A stretch of DNA of 64,000 nt from JACKHA01 sp041401985 (GCA_041401985.1 JAWKTE010000003.1:186001-250000); one strand, 5' to 3'. Shown: positions 9,349 to 18,080, numbered from the stretch's first letter. The notes: a model not told the origin generated them from the sequence alone. Numbers and translations are program-made.

Positions 9349-10431
9349 GTGCTTCGCTTTCCCGCCGAGGTTGTCGCGCGCGTCCGCCCGTTCTACGAGG
9401 GGCGGTCGGTGTGCGTGACGGGCGGAGCGGGGTTCATCGGCGGGCATCTGGTCGATGCGCTGCTTGCTCTGGGCGCGTCGGTCACGGTGCTGGACGACCT
9501 GTCGAACTCGTCGCTGTCGCACCTGTCCGGGCTGATGGAACTCGACTCGGAGCGGGTGCAGTTCGTGCACGGCTCGATCCTGGACGACGCCGCGTTGCGC
9601 GAGGCGATCTCGCTGCACGACGGGGCGAAGTCGATCTTCCACTTGGCGGCACTCGGCAGCGTGCCGCGGAGCGTGAAGTACCCGGAGCGGACGTTCGAAG
9701 TCAACGCGGTGGGGACGCTGCGAGTGCTGGAGGCGGCCCGGGCGGTGCGGGCCGGGCGGGTGGTGTACGCGTCGAGTTCGTCGGTCTACGGCGACGGGGC
9801 CCTTCAGCCCAAGCACGAGGGGATGCTGCCCTCGCCGGCGTCGCCCTATGGGGCGGCGAAACTGGCGGGCGAGCACCTGTGCGCGACGTGGGCCAGGACG
9901 TATGGGCTGAGCACGGTGTCGCTGCGGTACTTCAATGTGTTCGGGCCGAGGCAGCGGCACGATTCGGCGTATGCCGCGGTGATTCCCGTTTTCGTGCGCC
10001 GCCTGCTGGCGGGCGAGCGACCCGTGATCTTCGGCGATGGCATGCAGACCCGCGACTTCACGTTCGTGGCCAACACGGTGCTGGGCACGCTGCTGGCGGG
10101 CGCGGCCGATCGTCCGCTGGCGGGCGAGGCGTTCAACATCGCCACGGCGTCGCGGACGAGTCTGCTGGAACTGACCGAGCGTCTGTCGGCGATCGTGCAC
10201 GACCCCGGCTCGGGCGGCAGCCACACCGGGCCGCTCAAGCCCGAGGTGAAGGCCGAGCACAAGCCGGCCCGACCCGGCGAGGTGCTGCACTCGCAAGCGG
10301 ACATCGGGCGGGCCGAGGAGGCGCTGGGGTACCGCCCGGTCGTGGACCTGGAAGCGGGGCTGACGCAGACGGTGCGGTACTACCGGGAGCTGGCGGAGTG
10401 GAAGGCGGGGGGGCCGGCGGAGGGGCATTGA
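9349..10431 (+). CDS. NAD-dependent sugar-nucleotide epimerase/dehydratase (extended SDR)
   Basis: 360 aa, GTG start. The Rossmann dinucleotide motif GGAGFIGGHL is near residues 24-33. The catalytic Ser is in SSSSVYGDG and the YxxxK pair is in SPYGAAKLAGE (Tyr about 167, Lys about 171). The motif RYFNVFGPRQ is typical of UDP-glucose/UDP-GlcNAc 4-epimerase relatives. It probably acts on a nucleotide sugar for surface polysaccharide; exact specificity cannot be read. There is no ribosome binding site, and a TAGGAT hexamer at 9337-9342 suggests a leaderless message. Confidence 0.92.
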   Translation: MLRFPAEVVARVRPFYEGRSVCVTGGAGFIGGHLVDALLALGASVTVLDDLSNSSLSHLSGLMELDSERVQFVHGSILDDAALREAISLHDGAKSIFHLAALGSVPRSVKYPERTFEVNAVGTLRVLEAARAVRAGRVVYASSSSVYGDGALQPKHEGMLPSPASPYGAAKLAGEHLCATWARTYGLSTVSLRYFNVFGPRQRHDSAYAAVIPVFVRRLLAGERPVIFGDGMQTRDFTFVANTVLGTLLAGAADRPLAGEAFNIATASRTSLLELTERLSAIVHDPGSGGSHTGPLKPEVKAEHKPARPGEVLHSQADIGRAEEALGYRPVVDLEAGLTQTVRYYRELAEWKAGGPAEGH

Positions 10432-10569
10432 TCGCGCTGCCCCAGGGGCGGCAGGCTCGGCCGCGATCGGAGCCGCGATCGTGGGGTTGCGACGGGTTGT
10501 TTCGGTCGGTGCCAGTGGGCGTCGGAGCCGGCACTCGCTTGCGCGTCGCGTTGGCCGAGGCGGGCCCGA

Positions 10570-10666
10570 CGTGTGGCATGGCTGCTGCCCTGAGCAGCCA
10601 TGTTCGATCAACGAAGGCGGGTTGCACGCTCGTCATGCCCGTGCAAAGCCACAGGCACGCCACACG
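10570..10666. repeat. 97-bp palindromic element with terminal inverted repeats
   Basis: The segment begins CGTGTGGC and ends with its exact complement GCCACACG. Inside the left end is a perfect 10-bp hairpin (CATGGCTGCT, 6-nt loop, complement; 10577-10602). The layout looks like a small non-autonomous or REP-like element. No coding capacity is visible. The rest of the 10432-10750 spacer shows no gene or clear signal. Confidence 0.45.
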
Positions 10667-10750
10667 TTGGGCGCGGGTCCGCCTTCCATACGGCCTTCGG
10701 CCCGAGCCCCGAAGATCGTGGCACGCCGGGCATCTTCATCTCGTCGTGAG

Positions 10751-10834
10751 TGGCCCCGGTGGGGGTCGAACCCACACGCCCTTGCGGGCCGCGGATTTTA
10801 AGTCCGCTGCGTCTGCCAGTTCCGCCACGGGGCC
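10751..10834 (-). tRNA. tRNA-Leu (anticodon TAA)
   Basis: An 84-nt cloverleaf on the minus strand. The 5' acceptor strand GGCCCCG (10834-10828) pairs with CGGGGCC (10758-10752), with discriminator A at 10751. The anticodon stem GCGGA/TCCGC closes the loop CTTAAAA with anticodon TAA. A long variable arm marks a class II tRNA, and the T-arm is GTGGG-TTCGACC-CCCAC. The 3' CCA is not encoded and must be added after transcription. Confidence 0.96.
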
Positions 10835-10987
10835 GATCAGGGACGATACGCCGATGGGTCGTGCGAGCCCGCTGTTCCGGGCAAGGCCGGGAGGGCCACC
10901 GGACTCGCCCGTGTTGCTCGATGGCTGCCGAACGCACTTGCACGCACTCGAGGGGCTCAGTCTACTGGGTGGACCGGAGGGCTTCCT

Positions 10988-11710
10988 ATGCGTCGAATCC
11001 TCGTGGCCATTGTCCTCACTCCCGTCGCCTCGGCTGAGATCGTGTCCGTCGCCGGGCAGGTTGAGCGGGTGGACGCTCCACCGTCCGTCCGGCGTCAGGC
11101 CTACGAGTCCGTGCTGGCCCGCGTCTTCCTCGAACGGGCCGATATCACCATCCCGCAGGGCCAGACCATCAACGCCGTCAACTCCGGCGTCTACGACTGT
11201 TACTGCGACTTCGAGGACGAGCCCCTTGCGGAGTCGGTCGTCGCCGACACGTACTTCTTTCACTTCGACCCGCCCGGGACCTCCCAGCACTTCGCGCAAG
11301 GAGAGATCGAGTTCAGCCGCCCGATCGTCGGCGTTCTCGGGCGTTCGCTCACGATGCACGACACCGACGCCACCTTCGGCAGGCCCGGCACCCTCTACCC
11401 CACCGACCGTTTCAACCGCGAGTTCGAGTTCCAGAACCGCGGCAACTACGACTACTTCGAGATCTCCTCCGACCGCCGACGCATCTCTTTCCGCGTCGTG
11501 TGTTCGACCGACGTCGATCAGTTCCGTGTCATCCTCGGCTCCGGTTGTCGGGCGGACTTGAACGGCGACGGCGCCGTTGACACGCAAGACGTCGTCGGGT
11601 TCCTCGCCGCCTGGTCCGCGGGCGAGCCTGCCGCGGACACCACCGCCGACGGCGTGATCGACAGCCGTGATTTCGCCGAGGCGCTCCACGTCTGGTCTGG
11701 CGGCTGCTGA
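10988..11710 (+). CDS. Secreted protein with C-terminal GC-type dockerin-like domain
   Basis: 240 aa. Residues 1-16 form a short signal peptide ending in SASA/VASA-like residues. The middle part is a beta-rich domain without a recognised family, containing a Cys pair (YDCYCDFEDE). The last 52 residues are a pair of EF-hand-like loops: ADLNGDGAVDTQDVVGFL and a second, poorer loop ADTTADGVIDSRDFAEAL, ending in SGGC. This is the layout of the dockerin domain with terminal Gly-Cys found in Phycisphaerae exported proteins, probably a surface sorting or anchoring module (inference). Confidence 0.82.
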   Translation: MRRILVAIVLTPVASAEIVSVAGQVERVDAPPSVRRQAYESVLARVFLERADITIPQGQTINAVNSGVYDCYCDFEDEPLAESVVADTYFFHFDPPGTSQHFAQGEIEFSRPIVGVLGRSLTMHDTDATFGRPGTLYPTDRFNREFEFQNRGNYDYFEISSDRRRISFRVVCSTDVDQFRVILGSGCRADLNGDGAVDTQDVVGFLAAWSAGEPAADTTADGVIDSRDFAEALHVWSGGC

Positions 11711-11861
11711 CCGGCAATGGCGCCCGGTTGCGGGCGCGGCGGCGCGGCGGGCGGGCCTAATGTCGATCCGGCCACCCAACGCACGCCGTGTTCGGGGGCC
11801 GCTTTCACCCGCCGGGCACTCGCTCCGGTGGGGCCGCGTCGCGCCACGAGCGACGCCAGGG

Positions 11862-12704
11862 ATGACCAACAGTCCGTCGACGTGCCGACGCGAGTCCCGC
11901 GCCGGCGTTCCGCTTGATCCTCAGGGCTTCGTCGATCTCGCCGTGCGCCTGCGGGCGTCGCGCGAGGCGCGGGACGCAAGCGGCCTGCACGCCGTCGATG
12001 GCGTCCGCAATGCCATGCGGTGCGTCGAGCACGGCGTGGGGATCGGGGCGCTGGGCGTGTGCCGCGAACGGTGCGCGACGCCGGCCGGAGAACAACTCGT
12101 GCGGGTCGTGCGTCGGCGCGGCGTGCCGATCGTGCGGCTCTCGCGCGAGGCGGCGGGGGGGCTGGCGACCACGGCGCGGGAATCGGGGCTGGTGGCGGTG
12201 GTGCGACAGCACGTGCATGAGAGCCTGCCCGAGGCCGGACGCGACGTGTGGCTGTGCGTCTCGAGCGTGCGATCGCCGGGCAACCTCGGGACGCTGCTGC
12301 GATCCGCGGCGGCGGTGAGGGCGGGCGGGCTGATCTGCCTTGGTCCGGACGTCGATCCGTTCGACCCCAGCGTCGTCCGCGGCAGCATGGGCGGGGTGTT
12401 CGGCGTGCGGCTGTTCCGGACCGACGCGCCGACGCTGGGCCGGTGGATCGCCCGGAGCGGCGTGCTGGCCGTGGCGGCCGACGCGGGCTCGCGCCGCGTG
12501 TTCGATTCGTTCGAGTACCGGCGTCCGTGCCTGATCATGCTGGGCGAGGAGCGATCCGGGCTGAGCGACGAGCAGCGGGCCCTGTGCCGCACGCGCGTGC
12601 GGATTCCGATGGTGCGGGGCGTGGATTCGCTCAATGTCGGGGTGGCCGGGTCGTTGCTGCTGTACGCGAGCCGGGCGGATCGGGGCGCTCGCGGCTCACG
12701 CTGA
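11862..12704 (+). CDS. TrmH/SpoU-family RNA 2'-O-methyltransferase
   Basis: 280 aa from ATG 11862, chosen for family length; there is no strong ribosome binding site. The N-terminal half matches the substrate-binding domain of SpoU proteins. The C-terminal SPOUT knot has the three motifs: SPGNLGTLLRSAAA (motif 1), LGEERSGLS (motif 2) and SLNVGVAGSLLLY (motif 3). Such enzymes methylate ribose 2'-OH in tRNA or 23S rRNA using AdoMet. The exact target is not evident. The rhodanese gene follows 64 nt downstream on the same strand. Confidence 0.9.
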   Translation: MTNSPSTCRRESRAGVPLDPQGFVDLAVRLRASREARDASGLHAVDGVRNAMRCVEHGVGIGALGVCRERCATPAGEQLVRVVRRRGVPIVRLSREAAGGLATTARESGLVAVVRQHVHESLPEAGRDVWLCVSSVRSPGNLGTLLRSAAAVRAGGLICLGPDVDPFDPSVVRGSMGGVFGVRLFRTDAPTLGRWIARSGVLAVAADAGSRRVFDSFEYRRPCLIMLGEERSGLSDEQRALCRTRVRIPMVRGVDSLNVGVAGSLLLYASRADRGARGSR

Positions 12705-12768
12705 TGTCGGACGCGGCCCCGACGACTCCTAAAGTTCTTCGAGGAGTTCCAACCACAGGAGGTGGTCC

Positions 12769-13422
12769 ATGTCCGCCGTCCCTTCCAACGCCGCCCCGTC
12801 GCCCGCGCACGCCGGCCCGGCGTCCCAACCGCTGCCCGGCGCTTCCGGCACCGCCGGCGCGCCGGTCGACGTTTCCCCCAGCGTGCTCGAGGGCTGGCTC
12901 GCCCAGGGCGACACCGTTCTGGTCGATGTGCGGGAAGATCATGAACGCGCCGGCGAGCACATCCCCGGCTCGGCCCACGCGCCGCTGAGCCGCTTCGACG
13001 CCGCGGGCGTGCAGCGACAGCACGCGGGCAAGCGGGTCGTGTTCCACTGCCGCTCGGGCAAGCGGTCGGCCGACGCCGCCGGCAGGTTCGGCTCGGCCCA
13101 GGGCGGCACGCAGGTGTTCCACCTCGCCGGCGGGATCGAGGGCTGGAAAGCCAGCGGACGCGCCGTCGAGCGGGCGGCGGGGGCTCCGAAGATCGACGTG
13201 ATGCGACAGGTGCAGATCACAGCGGGCTCGATCGTGCTGATCGGCGTCGGGCTCGGGGCGTTCGTGCACCCCGCGTTCCTTGGCGTGAGCGCGTTCATCG
13301 GGGCGGGGCTGGTGTTCGCCGGTGCCTCGGGCTGGTGCGGGATGGCGATGCTACTGGCGAAGTTGCCGTGGAACCGGAGCAAGGGCGCGTGCGGCTGCGC
13401 GGGTTCGTGCGCGAAGTCGTGA
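12769..13422 (+). CDS. Rhodanese-like protein fused to a DUF2892-type membrane domain
   Basis: 217 aa. After a Pro/Ala-rich N-terminus (about 1-32), a rhodanese domain carries the active-site loop CRSGKRS with the sulfur-accepting Cys94. The C-terminal 70 residues hold two transmembrane helices and a Cys-rich tail (CGCAGSC), as in YgaP-type inner-membrane sulfurtransferases. It likely moves sulfane sulfur near the membrane. AGGAGG lies 6 nt before ATG, inside the loop of a small ACCAC/GTGGT hairpin. A strong hairpin terminator follows the gene. Confidence 0.88.
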   Translation: MSAVPSNAAPSPAHAGPASQPLPGASGTAGAPVDVSPSVLEGWLAQGDTVLVDVREDHERAGEHIPGSAHAPLSRFDAAGVQRQHAGKRVVFHCRSGKRSADAAGRFGSAQGGTQVFHLAGGIEGWKASGRAVERAAGAPKIDVMRQVQITAGSIVLIGVGLGAFVHPAFLGVSAFIGAGLVFAGASGWCGMAMLLAKLPWNRSKGACGCAGSCAKS

Positions 13423-13453
13423 CGCGCGACCGGTGGAGGTGACGGAACGAAAG

Positions 13454-13481
13454 CGCCACGGGCCGCGATCGGCCCGTGGCG
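13454..13481. terminator. Bidirectional hairpin terminator
   Basis: A perfect 11-bp stem (CGCCACGGGCC with its complement) closes a 6-nt loop. It is flanked by a T-rich stretch on the right (13482-13494) and AAAG on the left. It sits between two convergent genes and may end both transcripts. Confidence 0.75.
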
Positions 13482-13533
13482 TTGTGGTTTGTTCCGACGG
13501 GTCACGCGCGCTCACCGCGTGTCGAGCGACGGC

Positions 13534-14277
13534 TCAGTCGATCCGGAACTGCGTGTGCCCCAGGTCCTCGAGGTCCTCAAGCGCCTCGATGCTCTCGCGG
13601 GCGGCCTCGGCGTCGCCATCAAGAATGGCCGACTCGAGCATGAGCGATTCCATCATGGCCTCGACGAACAGGGCACGGAACTCGTGGCGGGCCTCGGCCT
13701 CGTCGCCGTCGAAGTCCTCGATCGCCTCGCGGTTGATCCGCTGGCGTGTGGTGCCGGCCTTGCAGATCAGGAGGTTCTCCTGAAGGCGCTGGCACTGCTC
13801 GAGGTCGCCGGCCATCGTCGAGGCGTCGAGGGCCGAGTCGCCCAGGGCGTGGATTGCCTCTTCCACCTGGTGCATGGCGGCGTCCATCGATCGCCCCGCG
13901 CCGCCCGCGCCGGGGCCGCGTCCGGGAGCGCCCGCCGCGCCGCGGGCCGCGTCGAGTTCGGCGCGATCGATGAACCCGTCGCCGTTGGCGTCGAAGCGGT
14001 CGAAGTTGTTCTCGGCGAAGCGGGCCGGGACCTCGCTGCGGGACAGGCGGCCGTCGCCGTCGGCGTCGAAGGACATCAGGCGGTCGATGAACGCGCCCGG
14101 GTCTCCCTGCGGGCCGCCCGGCTGCCCGCCCGGCAGGCCTGGCTGACCACCGGGCTGCCCCCCGGGCTGGCCCGGGCGCTGCGGGCGATCGGGGATGCCG
14201 GGCTGGGCGATGGCCAGGCCCGCGGCGAGCGCGGCAAGGGCGGCGGGGACGGCAAGACGCGTGGCGATGCGATTCAT
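13534..14277 (-). CDS. Secreted EF-hand protein
   Basis: 247 aa from ATG 14277, with AGGAG about 8 nt upstream. A signal peptide spans about residues 1-24. A Pro/Gly/Gln-rich linker (about 26-60) leads to two canonical calcium-binding EF-hand loops, DADGDGRLSRSE (71-82) and DANGDGFIDRAE (96-107). The remaining part is an acidic helical region that may fold as a bundle. Exported EF-hand proteins are common in planctomycetes; a calcium-dependent periplasmic role is inferred only. It is divergent from the exbB operon. Confidence 0.82.
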   Translation of the reverse strand: MNRIATRLAVPAALAALAAGLAIAQPGIPDRPQRPGQPGGQPGGQPGLPGGQPGGPQGDPGAFIDRLMSFDADGDGRLSRSEVPARFAENNFDRFDANGDGFIDRAELDAARGAAGAPGRGPGAGGAGRSMDAAMHQVEEAIHALGDSALDASTMAGDLEQCQRLQENLLICKAGTTRQRINREAIEDFDGDEAEARHEFRALFVEAMMESLMLESAILDGDAEAARESIEALEDLEDLGHTQFRID

Positions 14278-14625
14278 CGGGGTGCTCCTGGTCTGGTGCG
14301 ACGGGATCCGTCGGGAACAGGGTAACGCCGTCGGGCGGTGCCCGATTGCCGGATCGGGCGTGCGCCGCAACCCGGGAGTTGGTCGGTCCGAACAGGAGTT
14401 GGACTACCATGCTCGGCCCGACCGATTCGCCCGAAACAGGGCGGTCTGGCGGGAACCTTTTGGCGCGGGCCGCGTCCGAAGGGCGATGCCCTGGCTCCGG
14501 CGCGGCCGGCGGGCAAACTCTCGCGGGGCGACACGCGGCGATCCGATGCCTGTGCGGGCAGCGCGCGGGCGGTGCGGATCGCCAAGGCCCGGGCGACTCC
14601 GGGCGAGACCTCCCTGGAATCCTGC
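14278..14625. other. Intergenic region between EF-hand gene and exbB
   Basis: 348 nt that must contain promoters for both divergent genes. Open frames here are GC-rich read-through without family resemblance. No convincing -35/-10 pair was found on either strand. Confidence 0.4.
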
Positions 14626-15462
14626 ATGCAGACCACCCTTGCCCCGATCGTCTCCGCGTGGATGCTGGCCCAAGCCGACGGCGCGACCCCCGAGGGGGCC
14701 GCCGAGGGAGCCGGACAGGCCGCGGCCCGCACCGTGCAGTCCGCGACGCTGTGGGACTACATCACCGACGGCGGCCCGCTGTCCATCGTGTTCATCGCGC
14801 TCTCGGTCGTGGCGCTCGGGCTGATCATCCGCAACATCATCATGCTGCGGATCACACGCCTCGCGCCGCGTGGGATCGTGTCGCGGCTGGAGGAGTTGCT
14901 GGCGGCCCGGAACCTGGGCGGGGCGCTGGCCTTCTCGCGCGAGGCGGAGAACGCGTGTTTCGTGACCAGCGTCATGGAGTCGGCCATCACCCGCGTCGCG
15001 CGCTCCGAGTTCGGGATGATGGAGTTCCGCAACGCGGTCGAGGAGTCGGCCCAGGGCGAGGCCGACGAACTCCACCGGATGAACGACTTCATCGGCATCA
15101 TCGCGGCCATCGGCCCGATGCTCGGCCTGCTGGGCACGACGATCGGCATGATCGGTGCGTTCCGGACCATCGGCACGCTCGAGGGCGCCCAGCGCTCCAA
15201 CGAACTGGCGACGTTTATGTCGATGGCCCTGGTGAATACCGCCGAGGGCCTGGTCATCGCCATCCCGTGCACGGTGGCGTTCAGCATGTTCCGCCGCCAG
15301 GTGGACGTGCTGCTGCGGAAGATGGGGATGGACCTGGAGCGGTTGATCGGCGTGGCGACCTCGCCGCAGCAGGACCCACGCCTGGCCCAGCGGGGCGGTG
15401 CGGGCGGTGCGGCGCCGCAGGCGGCTCCCGCGGCCGCCGGGGCGAGGGCCCGCCAGTCGTGA
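14626..15462 (+). CDS. exbB: MotA/TolQ/ExbB proton channel family protein
   Basis: 278 aa from ATG 14626. It is the pentameric channel subunit of a TonB- or Tol-type energising complex that uses proton flow across the inner membrane. Transmembrane helix 1 is at about 51-73, helix 2 is in the IAAIGPMLGLLGTTIGMIG segment (the conserved pore region), and helix 3 is in ALVNTAEGLVIAIPC. The conserved pore Thr and Glu-containing motif NTAEGLV is present. The C-terminus is an Ala/Gln-rich tail. Its stop overlaps the start of the first exbD, so the two are translationally coupled. Confidence 0.92.
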   Translation: MQTTLAPIVSAWMLAQADGATPEGAAEGAGQAAARTVQSATLWDYITDGGPLSIVFIALSVVALGLIIRNIIMLRITRLAPRGIVSRLEELLAARNLGGALAFSREAENACFVTSVMESAITRVARSEFGMMEFRNAVEESAQGEADELHRMNDFIGIIAAIGPMLGLLGTTIGMIGAFRTIGTLEGAQRSNELATFMSMALVNTAEGLVIAIPCTVAFSMFRRQVDVLLRKMGMDLERLIGVATSPQQDPRLAQRGGAGGAAPQAAPAAAGARARQS

Positions 15463-15896
15463 GGCTGTCACGGGTTCCAAGGCAGAAAGAGGCCTCGTTC
15501 GATCTCACGCCGATGATCGACGTGATCCTGTTGCTGATCATCTTCTTCACGTTCACGTCGCAGTTCTCCAGCACGCAGCGGACGCCGATGGACCTGCCGC
15601 GCGAGCGCGGCGAAGAGGCGCCGCGGGCGGCGACGGAAATGGTGATCGATCTGGATGCGGACGGGCAGGTGAAGGTGCTGGGGCACGAGTACGACCTTCA
15701 GACGCTCGCGACGCTGCTGGCCGGGCGGGAGTTCGTGGTTGAAGGGGCAGGGGCCGATGAGAGCGGCGTGGCCCAGCCGATCGAGGTCGTGATCCGGGCC
15801 CACCGCGACTGCACGACGGCGAATCTCAACGCCCTGGCGCAGGTGCTGCTCCGGGCGGGCGTGCGGAAGTGGAGCCTGGCGACCAGTGCCGAATAA
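15459..15896 (+). CDS. exbD: ExbD/TolR biopolymer transport protein, copy 1
   Basis: 145 aa from GTG 15459, whose GTGA overlaps the exbB stop by 4 nt. A single transmembrane helix includes DLTPMIDVILLLIIFFTFT, and the Asp in MIDV is the protonatable residue of ExbD/TolR. A periplasmic domain follows with the usual IRAHRDCTTANLNALAQVL repeat. Together with ExbB it should form the proton-driven stator. No TonB-like gene is adjacent. Confidence 0.92.
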   Translation: MRLSRVPRQKEASFDLTPMIDVILLLIIFFTFTSQFSSTQRTPMDLPRERGEEAPRAATEMVIDLDADGQVKVLGHEYDLQTLATLLAGREFVVEGAGADESGVAQPIEVVIRAHRDCTTANLNALAQVLLRAGVRKWSLATSAE

Positions 15897-15947
15897 AGCC
15901 GGCGCGGACTGAGTCCGGCCCCGGGGCGGGGCCGGCGGGAGCGATCG

Positions 15948-16367
15948 ATGCGTCTGACCACGCGGGAATCAAGCCGGGTCGAACTGCACAGGATCCGCCT
16001 GCCGCTGATCGCGATGATCGACGTGATCCTGTTCCTGCTGTTCTACTTCGTGATCTCCGGCAACATGGCCGCCGAGGAGCGGGCCCTGTCCACGACGCTC
16101 GGGGCCTCGCAGGGCCAGTCGTCGTCGCTGCTGCAGTCGCAGATGCTGCTGATCGAGTCGCAGAACGGGGCGGTGGTCTATCGCATCGGCGATCGGACGC
16201 TGACGGATCGGGCGTCGCTGGCGGCGGTGCTGTCGGCCCTGCCGCACGAGGCGGGGATCATCGTGCGCCCGTCCGCGGAGGTGCCGGTGGCCGCAACGGC
16301 CGAGGCGGTGCAGGTGGCCAAGGACGCGGGCTTCACGCGGATCTCGTACCTGGTCGCGGGGGTGTGA
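15948..16367 (+). CDS. exbD: ExbD/TolR biopolymer transport protein, copy 2
   Basis: 139 aa, 51 nt after the first exbD and in the same direction. The membrane helix with RLPLIAMIDVILFLLFYFV keeps the essential Asp. The periplasmic part ends with a VAATAEAVQVAKDAGFTRI segment, the typical ExbD C-terminal fold. The two ExbD copies differ strongly, so they probably form a heteromeric peg in the ExbB pentamer rather than being a recent duplication. The gene runs up to 6 nt from the convergent stop of the next gene. Confidence 0.9.
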   Translation: MRLTTRESSRVELHRIRLPLIAMIDVILFLLFYFVISGNMAAEERALSTTLGASQGQSSSLLQSQMLLIESQNGAVVYRIGDRTLTDRASLAAVLSALPHEAGIIVRPSAEVPVAATAEAVQVAKDAGFTRISYLVAGV

Positions 16368-16373
16368 TGGCGG

Positions 16374-18080
16374 CTACGGACGCCGCGGCGTGCTGCCGGG
16401 CAGCCCGCCCGGCTGGCTCGCCGGCGCCGGTCCCCGCAAAGCGCCCATCGGGATCCCCTTGGTGTCCCACAGGCTGCGCAGCCGCTCGAACGTGGTGGGG
16501 GCGATGTGGGTCTCCTCGACGCCGACGCGGATGACCGTGCCGGTCCAGTCGAGCGCGCCGTTGAACGCGATGTCGTGGTTCTCGGCGTTGTCGCCGACGA
16601 CGCGCCGGATCGCGCAGCCAAGCCCGTCGCCCTCGGGCACCACCGTGTCGTGCACGAAGCGGCACGTCTCGGCCCCGGTCTGCCAGACGTAGTACCCGAA
16701 GTCGGCCCAGGGCATCTCGCCGCCCGCGGCCAGGTCGGCGAACAGATAGAACTCCGCCTGCGACATGTACCCGCCGGCCTCGAACACGGGGCGGACGACG
16801 CGGTCGCCCTCGCCCGGGGCGCGGGTCCAGACCGTGAGGCTGTCGCCGTCTCGGGCCCCGACCTCGCGGAACTCGACCGGGCCGCGCCGTGAAAGCGGCG
16901 TGTCGATGAGCATCCACTTGAGCCACGCCTCGGTCTGGCGGTCGAACGAGACCCAGTAGCGGGCCCGGAAGTCGGCCGAGATGCGTCGGCTGCGCCCGGA
17001 CTCGTCCTCCATCTCGTTGAGGTAGCGGCCCGTGAGTTCGACGATGTATCCCTCTTCACGCTCGATGTCGGCGAAGGCCTCGACGGGCTTGGAGGGATCG
17101 ATCTCGCCGCGCTGGCCGATCCAGCAGTTGGTGCGCCGGACGCCGCGCTCGCGTTCGTCGGCCGCGCCCCCGCCGGGCGCGGGCTCGTACAGGCGTTCGA
17201 GGCGTCCGTCGATCCGGGCCATGGCGGCCTGGACCTGCTCGCGCGTGCGCCCGCCCATGAACGCCGAGCCCGCGAGCATCCACTGGCGGCGCTGGGCGTT
17301 GATGGTCGCCGGGTCCAGGAACTCGAGCGTGGCGCAGACAGTCTCGTACACCGCGCGGCTGTCGAGATCGACGAAGTTCTCCTCGGGCGTGGTCATCTCC
17401 AGCACAAGGAACTCCGGACCCGGCAGGTCCAGCAGCGTGTAGCCCAGCACCAGGCCGGTCTCGAAGTGCCGCCGCGGCAAGCGGATGTAGAACCGGTACG
17501 CCGGGCGCCCGGCGATGCGCAGGTCCGGGTGCTTCTCGAACACCGCGTAGGCCTCGACGGAGGCCCCGGAACGGGCGGCGGCGGCGTCGACGATCTGCTG
17601 AGCGACGGACTGGGCCAAGACGTCGAGAGAGGTGGGGCCGGTCTCGTCGCCGACTCGCGGCGTCTGGATGCGGATGGTGACGCGGGAGTCGCCCGGGGCC
17701 AGCTCAATCAGGCTGATGTCCTGGGCCGCGAGTTCGGTCCAGCGGGTCAAGTCCCGCAGGTCTCGGGCACGCCGGGGGTCCGCTTCCGGGTCGAACTCGC
17801 GTCCGGGAGTGGCCTCTGTGGTGACGCGCTGGGTGCTCCACCCGGCGGGCACGGCGATCTGGATGCCGTGTTGGGACAGAACCAGCGGCTCAGGGTCGAA
17901 CTCGATGGCGGTGAGGGAGGCCGGGCGATTGGCCGGCGAGACTGGTTGCTCAGGGGCAGCCGGAGCGGGCGAGGGCGGGACGACGACCGGCTCCAGGTCC
18001 TGGGCGGCGGCCCGACCCGAGTTCAGCCCGACCCCGACCGCGAGGCAAGCCACCAGAACGAGGGGGTGTCGGGTGGTCAC
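16374..18080 (-). CDS. Large secreted protein of unknown function
   Basis: 568 aa, GTG start with AAGGAG 6 nt upstream. A signal peptide covers about residues 1-26 (cleavage near RAAAQD). A Pro/Ala linker precedes a mostly beta-rich soluble body; a segment near residues 75-200 (GIQIAVPAGWS and following) recalls the PsbP/MOG1-like fold by pattern. No catalytic motif was recognised. Aromatic-rich strands (YWVSFDRQTEAWLKWM) dominate the second half. It converges with the exb operon and is divergent from the ribosomal protein operon, so its function cannot be tied to either. Confidence 0.78.
   Translation of the reverse strand: MTTRHPLVLVACLAVGVGLNSGRAAAQDLEPVVVPPSPAPAAPEQPVSPANRPASLTAIEFDPEPLVLSQHGIQIAVPAGWSTQRVTTEATPGREFDPEADPRRARDLRDLTRWTELAAQDISLIELAPGDSRVTIRIQTPRVGDETGPTSLDVLAQSVAQQIVDAAAARSGASVEAYAVFEKHPDLRIAGRPAYRFYIRLPRRHFETGLVLGYTLLDLPGPEFLVLEMTTPEENFVDLDSRAVYETVCATLEFLDPATINAQRRQWMLAGSAFMGGRTREQVQAAMARIDGRLERLYEPAPGGGAADERERGVRRTNCWIGQRGEIDPSKPVEAFADIEREEGYIVELTGRYLNEMEDESGRSRRISADFRARYWVSFDRQTEAWLKWMLIDTPLSRRGPVEFREVGARDGDSLTVWTRAPGEGDRVVRPVFEAGGYMSQAEFYLFADLAAGGEMPWADFGYYVWQTGAETCRFVHDTVVPEGDGLGCAIRRVVGDNAENHDIAFNGALDWTGTVIRVGVEETHIAPTTFERLRSLWDTKGIPMGALRGPAPASQPGGLPGSTPRRP

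Noticed and set aside
9291..11561. A 756-codon plus-strand frame across the epimerase, tRNA and dockerin gene
   Set aside because: It reads through a tRNA gene and is out of frame with two certain genes.
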